Below are positions 1 through 5,257 of a stretch of 7,514 nucleotides of DNA, piece by piece. The position numbers were made by a program, and so were the translations under genes. Position 1 is the stretch's first letter. The number at the start of each line of letters is the position of its first letter. Where the stretch lies: the NCBI GenBank assembly GCA_018895675.1, contig JAHIOG010000432.1:1-7514 (forward strand), given 5' to 3'. A model generated the notes under the pieces. The model ran no database searches. It worked only from the letters and a program-made list of their open reading frames with translations, and was not told where the DNA came from. The DNA is from a bacterium. Lineage in GTDB: Bacteria > Fidelibacterota > UBA2242.

Positions 1-312
1 TACGCCGTCGCACATACTGTGAAGAACCCGTAATTTTCTTTCTGGCAGCTTCTTCTTGACGGTGTACTGAAGAATACAGATTGCGGCGTTTTCATAGGCC
101 CGGCGTGAAGAGTCGTGGAAGTTCTGTATCGTTCCGATGACTGCATTTTCATTAATCCTTTCGTTTAATGAGGCAAATGTGTTGTTTTTAATTGCCAAAT
201 ATTCAAGATAGGGCTTATCTCTGTTATACTGTTTCAGGATGTTTCTTATTGTTAGCCCTTTTTTAACCTTAGGGTGCCGTCTTTTGTCGATTGATATGTC
301 TATTGTTTCCAT
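1..312 (-). CDS. TGS-domain uridine/nucleoside kinase, N-terminal part (gene runs off the window)
   Basis: Reading the minus strand from the ATG at 312 gives 104 codons without a stop to the window edge. The protein begins METIDISIDKRRHPKVKKG. It continues with features I associate with the N-terminal TGS/ThrRS-like region of bacterial nucleoside kinases of the uridine kinase/phosphoribulokinase superfamily. These are a 'KKGLTIRNIL' segment (residues 18-27), a 'YLEYLAIKNNTFASLNERI' segment (about 36-54) resembling the usual 'vaakvNn..~Lnyri' strand-turn, and a terminal 'RKLRVLHSMCDGV' (about 92-104) resembling the 'L.veHsisnGyY' motif before the kinase domain. The kinase P-loop would lie outside the window, so catalytic activity cannot be judged. 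No clear Shine-Dalgarno precedes the ATG. A TATCTT lies 7 nt upstream, so a leaderless or very short leader is possible. The gene is divergent from the membrane-protein gene at 525. The coding frame is secure; the family call is moderate and rests on motif resemblance. Confidence 0.55.
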   Translation of the reverse strand, partial: METIDISIDKRRHPKVKKGLTIRNILKQYNRDKPYLEYLAIKNNTFASLNERINENAVIGTIQNFHDSSRRAYENAAICILQYTVKKKLPERKLRVLHSMCDGV

Positions 313-436
313 AAAGGCTAAGATATGAATAAAAGTAATAAAAATAAAGATTGATTTTCAAGGATTGATAATTTTTCAGGCTTATTTTTATCCGACGGCA
401 TTATTAAGGAACCTAGAGATCTTTTTTGTTTGGTGT

Positions 437-452
437 ATTCATATGTATGAAT
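437..452. promoter_or_regulatory. Perfect dyad in the divergent spacer, possible operator
   Basis: ATTCATA (437-443) and TATGAAT (446-452) form a perfect inverted repeat with 7-bp arms around TG. It lies in the 212-bp spacer (313-524) between two divergent genes. A second small palindrome, AACCGGTT, follows at 454-461. There is no T-run after it, so it is not a terminator. Its place between divergent starts fits a dimeric regulator's operator, but no regulator gene is nearby and no second copy was found in the window. The rest of the spacer is AT-rich and holds no credible gene. A weak promoter for the downstream gene may be TTAACG (482-487) with TATTAT (506-511). Confidence 0.3.
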
Positions 453-524
453 TAACCGGTTGCATCTTAGATCATTTTGCGTTAACGTCAGTGGGTATTT
501 TTAGGTATTATTTAAGGGAATATT

Positions 525-1616
525 ATGTGGAGAACAGATGAAGGTAGCACCGGCAGACTCATCCAGCTCTGTATCGGTTATTTTATTTTCTATATTATTA
601 CCGGTCTAAGCGTCAAGTTTTTCTTATCGACGGGAATTGGACGCCCGGGCATGAATGGAATGGAATATCTGTTTTACAGCACAGCCAGCAGCACCCTGCT
701 TGCTACTTCAGTAGTGCTTTTTCTCAAATGGTATAGGATGGAGTCCGTAAAACGAATTACCTTGGGCAAGATTTCCTTTCCCTCAGAATTTTTATATATT
801 ATTCCATCCGGAATTTGCACTGCTATAGTTATTCCGACCACTACCCTAATGTATTCCTTTGAAGCAATTTCCGTTATGGTTGCGATGGTAATAATGCGTG
901 GCGCCGTTATTGTAATTGGACGCATCGTTGACGCCATTCAGATCAGGCAGGGAATTCTGCATAAAAAAGTTTACAAAGAAGAAAATATTTCTATTGTATT
1001 TGCCCTGTTGGCTATCAGCATCAATGTGTTAAGCAGTTCGGGCAATGGCAAGGCAAATCCATTTACGTCGCTTCCGGTAATGATTATCTTTATCTCCTAC
1101 ATCATTGCCTACGCCATCCGTATTTATATAATGAATTATTATAAAAACACTCGACCGAAAAACGCAAAATTTAATAATAAGGGCTTCTTTGCAATAGAGC
1201 AAATTACATCCACAACGACTCTCTATCTTATCACGATTATTCTTTTAACGATGGTAAGAACAACAGGTTGGTCCGGAGAGCGAATCACACCTTTTGCAAA
1301 TTCTTTTTTTCATCCCATTGCGGGTTGGTGGTATTGGGCGATGATCTTCGGCACAGCTTTTGGCGTCGTAGCGTTTTTCTCGGTTTTCATCTTCATGTTC
1401 AGGGGCAGAACCGCTACTTTTGCCGGACTTGTAAACCGCTTGACATCCTTAATTGCCGGGACGGTTTCGACTCTCATTTTCTGGCTGGCTTTTAGCGGCA
1501 AAAAGCCAATAATGGTGGATTGGATTTCCCTGATATTTATTTTAACCGCAGTGTCCTTTATTGCGGTGGCTGAGAAAAAACGTTCGCTGGAACTGGCAAT
1601 GAACGAATCCAGATAA
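525..1616 (+). CDS. DMT/EamA-like ten-helix integral membrane protein, substrate unknown
   Basis: The 363-residue protein has about ten hydrophobic segments, near residues 11-34, 47-68, 88-110, 114-137, 154-170, 183-205, 225-244, 268-292, 300-322 and 330-349. The last helix is followed by a basic cytoplasmic tail starting at EKKR. Two halves of five helices and a conserved-looking turn in each half resemble the drug/metabolite transporter (DMT, EamA-type) fold: 'VIMRGAVIVIGRIVD' at 122-136 and 'TFAGLVNRLTSLIAG' at 298-312. In that fold the end of helix 4 or 9 is followed by a short loop and a terminal helix. There is no signal peptide beyond the first helix. The ATG at 525 is preceded by AAGGGA (514-519), a reasonable ribosome binding site. 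The P-loop gene downstream starts 26 nt after the stop, so the two are probably co-transcribed. Transport of a small metabolite is plausible for the fold, but substrate and direction cannot be read from the sequence. Sequence similarity to classic EamA proteins is weak. Confidence 0.6.
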   Translation: MWRTDEGSTGRLIQLCIGYFIFYIITGLSVKFFLSTGIGRPGMNGMEYLFYSTASSTLLATSVVLFLKWYRMESVKRITLGKISFPSEFLYIIPSGICTAIVIPTTTLMYSFEAISVMVAMVIMRGAVIVIGRIVDAIQIRQGILHKKVYKEENISIVFALLAISINVLSSSGNGKANPFTSLPVMIIFISYIIAYAIRIYIMNYYKNTRPKNAKFNNKGFFAIEQITSTTTLYLITIILLTMVRTTGWSGERITPFANSFFHPIAGWWYWAMIFGTAFGVVAFFSVFIFMFRGRTATFAGLVNRLTSLIAGTVSTLIFWLAFSGKKPIMVDWISLIFILTAVSFIAVAEKKRSLELAMNESR

Positions 1617-1642
1617 ACAGTGATTATAAATAAGAGGCCATA

Positions 1643-2368
1643 ATGTGCAAAAATCATTTTGATATCATTATTCTAAACGGACGTCCCGGATCGGGCAAGT
1701 CAGAGGTAATTGATTATTTAAAAAACACCCCTGTCGATGAACGCATTCGACGTTTTCATATTGGGAAATTGAATGAAATTGATGATTTTCCCATGCTGTG
1801 GACCTGGTTTGAGGAGGATGCGATTCTGGAAAAGATCATGCAAAAACCAAGGATGCATACGGATAAAGAAGGATACTTTCTGCATGAATATCAATGGCAT
1901 CTTCTGATTGAAAGAATTTCCATGGAATACAGCAAGAAGTTACTGGATAACGATAAGTATCATGAGGATTTTACCTCTCTGGTAGAATTTTCCCGGGGTT
2001 CCGAGCACGGTGGATACGTTGAAGCCTACAAGTATTTGTCCGATGAGATTTTAAAAAAAGCGGCTATTTTTTACATTGAAGTATCATTTGATGAATCCTT
2101 GCGTAAAAACAGGAAACGTTTTAATCCCGATCGCCCGGACAGTATTCTGGAACACGGTCTTCCCGATGAAAAACTAAAACGTTTATATGGCGAGGTTGAC
2201 TGGGAAGCATTTAAGGGAGACGATCCGGAATTTATCACAATTAAAGGACATAAAGTGCCGTATGTCGTGCTGCAGAATGAAAAAGATATAACCACCGCCA
2301 GAGATGAAAGACTCGGAGATGTATTGGAAGATCTTTGTGGAAAATTGTGGAACTTGCGGAAGAAATGA
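1643..2368 (+). CDS. P-loop NTPase, kinase-like, function unknown
   Basis: The 241-residue soluble protein opens with a hydrophobic strand and a clear Walker A, GRPGSGKS (residues 13-20), as in nucleotide and small-molecule kinases. A second strand ending in 'VEFSRG' (114-119) is placed where kinases carry the catalytic or substrate-binding acidic motif. 'AIFYIEVSFDESLRKNRKRF' (141-160) looks like the strand and basic lid that follow it. The lid continues through NPDRPDSILEHGLPDEKLKRL. The C-terminal half is charged, with no transmembrane segment. The start is well supported: AAGAGG at 1632-1637 lies 5 nt before the ATG. It directly follows the membrane-protein gene, and a bidirectional terminator follows the stop, so these two genes form a complete unit. 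A kinase acting on something carried by the membrane partner is a natural idea, but it is only inference. I do not recognise a named family. Confidence 0.6.
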   Translation: MCKNHFDIIILNGRPGSGKSEVIDYLKNTPVDERIRRFHIGKLNEIDDFPMLWTWFEEDAILEKIMQKPRMHTDKEGYFLHEYQWHLLIERISMEYSKKLLDNDKYHEDFTSLVEFSRGSEHGGYVEAYKYLSDEILKKAAIFYIEVSFDESLRKNRKRFNPDRPDSILEHGLPDEKLKRLYGEVDWEAFKGDDPEFITIKGHKVPYVVLQNEKDITTARDERLGDVLEDLCGKLWNLRKK

Positions 2369-2383
2369 CGATAAATATTGCAG

Positions 2384-2409
2384 AAAAGCCCTGTTTTTAA
2401 GGGCTTTTT
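2384..2409. terminator. Bidirectional intrinsic terminator between convergent genes
   Basis: AAAAGCCCT (2384-2392) pairs perfectly with AGGGCTTTT (2400-2408) around a 7-nt loop. T-runs lie on the 3' side on both strands. It sits in the 43-bp gap between the stop of the P-loop gene (2368) and the stop of the minus-strand phosphatase/ArsC gene (2412), so it can end transcription from both sides. Confidence 0.85.
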
Positions 2410-2411
2410 CA

Positions 2412-2912
2412 TTATCTGTTTTCGCTTATAAACGTTTTCACTTTTTGTTTTAAAATATTCCTTGTAATTCGAAACGCCATCAATTTACGTTCCTCATCAC
2501 CGAGAATGCGTATGGGATCGTCAATATACCAGTTGATTCGTTTAAATTCACCGGGGAAATCGGGACAGCTTAAAGCGGCAACTTCACAGAGCGGAATCAC
2601 ATAGTCAAATTCTGTGTCGGCATATTCGTTTATATGGATTGATTGATGCCCCTCCATGGAAATACCGATTTCCGCCATCACCTGTTTGGTGAGACGATGT
2701 ACTCCGGCGGGAGTTATACCGGCGCTGTGAACATCAAATATATCTCCGGCGCGAGCTTTCAATAATGCTTCGGCCATCTGACTGCGGACAGAGTTACCAG
2801 TACATATGAAAAGAACTTTTTTCTTTCCATCTGAAGGTTTTGTTTCGCTCTTTGGTTCTGTTTTCGGTTCTGTTTTTTGCTCGTTGCGGAAAAGTTCGCT
2901 TAAATCGCCCAT
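2412..2912 (-). CDS. arsC: Thioredoxin-type arsenate reductase / low-molecular-weight protein tyrosine phosphatase, N-terminally extended
   Basis: This 166-residue protein belongs to the low-molecular-weight tyrosine phosphatase fold. The phosphate-binding loop CTGNSVR (residues 37-43) fits CX5R, with C37 as the nucleophile. The thioredoxin-coupled arsenate reductase branch is indicated by two further cysteines, C109 and C116, in 'LCEVAALSC'. Their spacing equals that of Cys82 and Cys89 of the staphylococcal plasmid enzyme. 'WYIDDP' (128-133) carries the general-acid aspartate region, and 'GDEERKLMAFR' (138-148) matches the ArsC tail. The reaction expected is arsenate to arsenite, with electrons passed from C37 through C109/C116 to thioredoxin. 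The position before the loop arginine, often Cys in ArsC, is Val here; it is not one of the three redox cysteines. The first 30 residues are an extra lysine/glutamate/proline-rich stretch. The start is firm because GGAGG lies 4 nt before the ATG. No arsR or arsenite pump is visible beside it, so a plain phosphatase role cannot be excluded. Confidence 0.8.
   Translation of the reverse strand: MGDLSELFRNEQKTEPKTEPKSETKPSDGKKKVLFICTGNSVRSQMAEALLKARAGDIFDVHSAGITPAGVHRLTKQVMAEIGISMEGHQSIHINEYADTEFDYVIPLCEVAALSCPDFPGEFKRINWYIDDPIRILGDEERKLMAFRITRNILKQKVKTFISENR
2854..2877 (-). repeat. Two tandem 12-bp units encoding KTEP-KTEP in the ArsC N-terminal extension
   Basis: On the plus strand GGTTCTGTTTTC (2854-2865) is followed directly by GGTTCTGTTTTT (2866-2877), 11 of 12 bases identical. 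Each unit encodes Lys-Thr-Glu-Pro in the minus-strand arsC-like gene, and a degenerate third unit (KSET) follows. The in-frame duplication shows how the charged linker could have grown by slippage. Confidence 0.75.
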
Positions 2913-2934
2913 TAAACCTCCATTTCTCTTGCGA

Positions 2935-2964
2935 AATATAACCTTTTTACGGGATTTTATACAA
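2935..2964 (-). promoter_or_regulatory. Candidate promoter of the arsC-like gene
   Basis: On the minus strand TTGTAT (2964-2959) is followed after 18 bp by TATATT (2940-2935). A leader of about 15-20 nt containing GGAGG then reaches the ATG at 2912. The -10 matches the same TATATT seen before queG, plsX, comM and the final gene. The -35 is only a partial match to TTGACA. Confidence 0.5.
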
Positions 2965-3004
2965 ATTGAATCTTTGATAAACAGATTTTAATAGCGGTGG
3001 TTTG

Positions 3005-3010
3005 TATATT
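3005..3010 (+). promoter_or_regulatory. TATATT element just upstream of queG, candidate leaderless -10
   Basis: TATATTT (3005-3011) ends 4 nt before the ATG at 3016. If it acts as a -10 element, the transcript would begin at or beside the start codon, and no Shine-Dalgarno is visible. No convincing -35 lies 16-18 bp upstream. The spacing is identical to that before plsX. Confidence 0.35.
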
Positions 3011-3015
3011 TGGTT

Positions 3016-3933
3016 ATGATTAGCGCTGAGCAGATACGCACGATTGTATTTAAAGAGGGTTTTGCGGCGTATGGGTTTTCGGATCCGGTATTGAAATCTG
3101 CTCATATAATGCATTTTAAGAAATGGATAAATGCCGGATATCAAGCCGACATGCAATGGATGGAACGAAATATCGAACAGAGATTGGATATTCGAGAAAG
3201 ATTTCCCTGGGTAAAATCGGTACTTACGGTGGCAGATAATTATTTTAATCATATTGATGTTCCTTTGCATAACCCCCGGATTTCCCGATATGCTCTTGGC
3301 AGCGATTATCATGAAATAGTTAAAAAGAAACTTCTCAATATATTATCTGCTTTGGAGGAGATGGAACCCGGGATTATTGGTAAAGTGTACATCGATACCG
3401 GACCGGTACTTGAAAGAGCTTTTGCTGCTCAGGCAGGATTGGGCTGGATTGGGAAAAATTCGTCTTTGATAGTAAAAGACGTCGGGTCCTATTGTTTTCT
3501 TGGTGTTCTGATCTTAAATATTCCGGCAAAACAATCGAAAGAAATCAAACAATTGTGTGGCAATTGCACGAAATGTATAGAAGCCTGCCCAACCGGCGCA
3601 ATTATAGAGCCGGGGTTGATAGACTCCCGGAAATGCATTTCCTATTTAACAATAGAGAAGCAGGGCGATTTTACAAGCGGAGAAGAGCAATTGTTGAATA
3701 ATTGGTTGTTCGGCTGCGACGTCTGTCAGGAAAGTTGTCCGTGGAACCAAAAGTGGAGAAAAAATACAGGTGAAACGCGGTATATTGATCGGCTTTCGAT
3801 TATTGAAAGGTCCTTAAATAAATGGCTGGAAATTACAGAAGAAGAATTTAAAGATCTTTTTACAAACAGTTTGGTTAAACGTCTGCGCTTTGATCGGTTT
3901 AGACGAAACCTGCTGGCGCTTATATCAAAATAA
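3016..3933 (+). CDS. queG: Epoxyqueuosine reductase QueG
   Basis: QueG reduces epoxyqueuosine to queuosine in the wobble position of tRNAs with GUN anticodons. It is a cytosolic cobalamin and two [4Fe-4S] enzyme related to reductive dehalogenases. The protein has 305 residues, near the short end of the family. DTGPVLERA (127-135) carries the conserved active-site aspartate (D127), followed by GLGWIGKN (141-148). The ferredoxin-like part has eight cysteines: CGNCTKCIEACPTGA (181-195), C207 in 'RKCISYLTIE', and GCDVCQESCPWN (233-244), enough for both clusters. The C-terminus ends after 'RFRRNLLALI', so the HEAT-repeat tail found in longer homologues is absent. A TTG at 3010 is in frame two codons earlier, but the ATG at 3016 is preferred because the TTG lies within the TATATTT element. 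The gene is followed 35 nt later by plsX in the same direction. No other queuosine gene is visible. Confidence 0.95.
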   Translation: MISAEQIRTIVFKEGFAAYGFSDPVLKSAHIMHFKKWINAGYQADMQWMERNIEQRLDIRERFPWVKSVLTVADNYFNHIDVPLHNPRISRYALGSDYHEIVKKKLLNILSALEEMEPGIIGKVYIDTGPVLERAFAAQAGLGWIGKNSSLIVKDVGSYCFLGVLILNIPAKQSKEIKQLCGNCTKCIEACPTGAIIEPGLIDSRKCISYLTIEKQGDFTSGEEQLLNNWLFGCDVCQESCPWNQKWRKNTGETRYIDRLSIIERSLNKWLEITEEEFKDLFTNSLVKRLRFDRFRRNLLALISK

Positions 3934-3957
3934 ATTTTTATGATTCGATAAAAGGCG

Positions 3958-3963
3958 TATATT
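3958..3963 (+). promoter_or_regulatory. TATATT element just upstream of plsX, candidate leaderless -10
   Basis: TATATTT (3958-3964) ends 4 nt before the plsX ATG at 3969, the same spacing as for queG. No Shine-Dalgarno lies at a usable distance. The region 17 bp upstream is only T-rich (TTTTTA at 3935-3940), so a -35 is weak. If real, plsX has its own leaderless transcript besides any read-through from queG. Confidence 0.35.
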
Positions 3964-3968
3964 TACAG

Positions 3969-5021
3969 ATGGATAAAACTATCGAGATGAACGAAAAGAC
4001 TGTTATTGCTATTGATGCGATGGGTGGTGATAATGCACCTGGCGAAATTGTTAAAGGCGCTGCTGAAGCCACAGTTGAATCACCGGTGAATGTTATTCTG
4101 GTTGGCGATGAAAATCGCATAAAGGCTATATTGGAAAAAGTAGAATATCGCCCTGAACAACTTGAAATCGTTCATACGGATGATATGATAACAATGGAAG
4201 ACGTACCACACGAGGCTATTCGTCGGAAGCCGGAGGCGTCAATGATACTGGCGGCAAAATTATGTTCCGCTGGACGAGCGCAGGGATTAGTATCGGCGGG
4301 AAATACTGGAGCGTATGTGCTGTCTGCTTCATTAAATATCCCCCGTATCGCAGGGATTCGAAAAACAGCTATAGCCACTGTTTATCCAACGAGAAACGCA
4401 CAAAAGCGTAAGGATCATTTTTCGCTATTACTGGACATCGGCGCCAATATTCACTGTTCTGCAGAAGACATGGTTAAGTTTGCGTTAATGGGAAAGATTT
4501 ATGCATCTGATATTAAAGGAATAAAGGATCCAACCGTGGCGCTCTTGAATGTTGGCAAAGAATCGTACAAAGGCGGTAAAATACTTTCGCGGGTTTATAA
4601 AATTCTTGATGAACTTCCGGGCGTGAATTTTATAGGTAATATCGAGGGCAATGATGTCATGCGGGGACTTTCGGATGTTGTCATTACCGAAGGATATGTC
4701 GGAAATATAGTTACTAAAACCATGGAAGGAATTGCCGAGACGGTTTCCCAGCTTGGTCGATATGCCTTCAAGCGCCGGTTTCTTTGGCGAATCGGGCTTA
4801 TTGCCCTTTCAAGCGGCATTCGACAGCTAAAAGAACTGATCGATTACTCCGAATACGGCGGCGCGCCGCTGCTTGGATTTAAAGAAATTGTGATAAAAGC
4901 GCATGGACGTTCAAAAGCCAAGGCGATCACAAATGCTGTTAAATTAGCGGCAAAATCTCATCGGGATAATATCTGCGGGCGAATTGAAAAGGAGATCGCT
5001 GAGTTCGAATCTCTAAAATAA
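3969..5021 (+). CDS. plsX: Phosphate acyltransferase PlsX
   Basis: PlsX makes acyl-phosphate from acyl-ACP and phosphate. Acyl-phosphate is the donor PlsY uses in the first step of phosphatidic acid synthesis, and PlsX acts as a peripheral membrane enzyme. The 350-residue length is normal. Family signatures in order are IDAMGGDNAPGE (15-26), HTDDMITMEDVPHEAIR (69-85), the VSAGNTGA loop (108-115), RIAGIRKTAIA (126-136), LLLDIGAN (153-160), LLNVGKE (192-198), FIGNIEG (221-227), EGYVGNI (241-247), and the C-terminal 'YGGAPLLG' (296-303) with 'AHGRS' (311-315). A second ATG at 3987 would give a protein starting MNEKTVIAIDAMGG and cannot be ruled out; neither start has a good Shine-Dalgarno. It is not followed by fabH, its frequent neighbour. 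Its stop overlaps the convergent regulator relic by 9 bp. Confidence 0.97.
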   Translation: MDKTIEMNEKTVIAIDAMGGDNAPGEIVKGAAEATVESPVNVILVGDENRIKAILEKVEYRPEQLEIVHTDDMITMEDVPHEAIRRKPEASMILAAKLCSAGRAQGLVSAGNTGAYVLSASLNIPRIAGIRKTAIATVYPTRNAQKRKDHFSLLLDIGANIHCSAEDMVKFALMGKIYASDIKGIKDPTVALLNVGKESYKGGKILSRVYKILDELPGVNFIGNIEGNDVMRGLSDVVITEGYVGNIVTKTMEGIAETVSQLGRYAFKRRFLWRIGLIALSSGIRQLKELIDYSEYGGAPLLGFKEIVIKAHGRSKAKAITNAVKLAAKSHRDNICGRIEKEIAEFESLK

Positions 5022-5126
5022 TTTTTTCTCTATAGAGCTCTCTATACCCGGAGATTTTAGTTTGCGCGATAAATTGGGTCGTTGTATTCCTAATTCCTTA
5101 GCCGCTCGGCTAATGTTCAGATTCAC
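5013..5126 (-). pseudogene. Relic of a sigma-54 (NtrC-family) regulator: Fis-type helix-turn-helix only
   Basis: On the minus strand the frame ending at TAG (5015-5013) encodes 'NISRAAKELGIQRPNLSRKL' followed by KSPGIE and a short tail. This is the C-terminal Fis-type DNA-binding helix-turn-helix (HTH_8) of NtrC-family activators, whose usual form is 'NISRAAKELGIqRsNLyRKLKsLGIe'. The frame stays open back to a TGA at 5222-5220, but residues before about position 5126 do not resemble the AAA+ or receiver domains. A GTG at 5126-5124 is the only plausible internal start. Two positions usually kept in the motif differ: the Tyr before RKL is Ser, and the Leu before GIE is Pro. I read it as the surviving 3' end of a deleted regulator gene. 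A real 37-residue protein or a very small Fis-like protein is less likely. The comM promoter sits in the open upstream part of this frame. Confidence 0.65.
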
Positions 5127-5191
5127 TCGCCGATCGGCAATATCATAGTTAGGCGATTTGGGTTTAAACAATAGGGGTTCTGATTTATCGG

Positions 5192-5220
5192 TTGGAACAA
5201 ATTTAAAAAACCGATATATT
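5192..5220 (+). promoter_or_regulatory. Promoter of comM
   Basis: TTGGAA (5192-5197) and TATATT (5215-5220) are separated by exactly 17 bp, close to the sigma-70 consensus. They lie about 38 nt before the comM start. The leader contains AAGAGGA (5242-5248), 9 nt before the ATG. This is one of the two best-formed promoters in the window. Confidence 0.65.
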
Positions 5221-5257
5221 CATAGAACATTTTGTAAACAGAAGAGGACGACACATT

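Noticed and set aside
313..524. Small gene in the divergent spacer starting at ATG 325 on the plus strand
   Set aside because: It stops after nine codons, and no other frame in the spacer has a usable start with SD and a credible length.
1310..1657. 115-codon minus-strand open frame opposite the membrane-protein gene
   Set aside because: It is antisense to a well-supported gene with SD and ten hydrophobic segments, has no SD-like start of its own and no recognisable domain.
3010..3015. TTG start for queG two codons before the ATG
   Set aside because: The TTG overlaps the TATATTT element and adds only two residues. The ATG at 3016 gives the family-like N-terminus.
2947..3312. 121-codon minus-strand open frame opposite the start of queG
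   Set aside because: It is antisense to clearly conserved QueG sequence, and its product is low in recognisable motifs. It would also run through the arsC-like promoter region.
5031..5046. Perfect inverted repeat TATAGAG-CT-CTCTATA after plsX, considered as a terminator or operator
   Set aside because: The T-run precedes the dyad on the plus strand instead of following it, the stem is AT-rich and the loop is only 2 nt. The sequence also falls within codons of the HTH relic, which explains it without a regulatory role.
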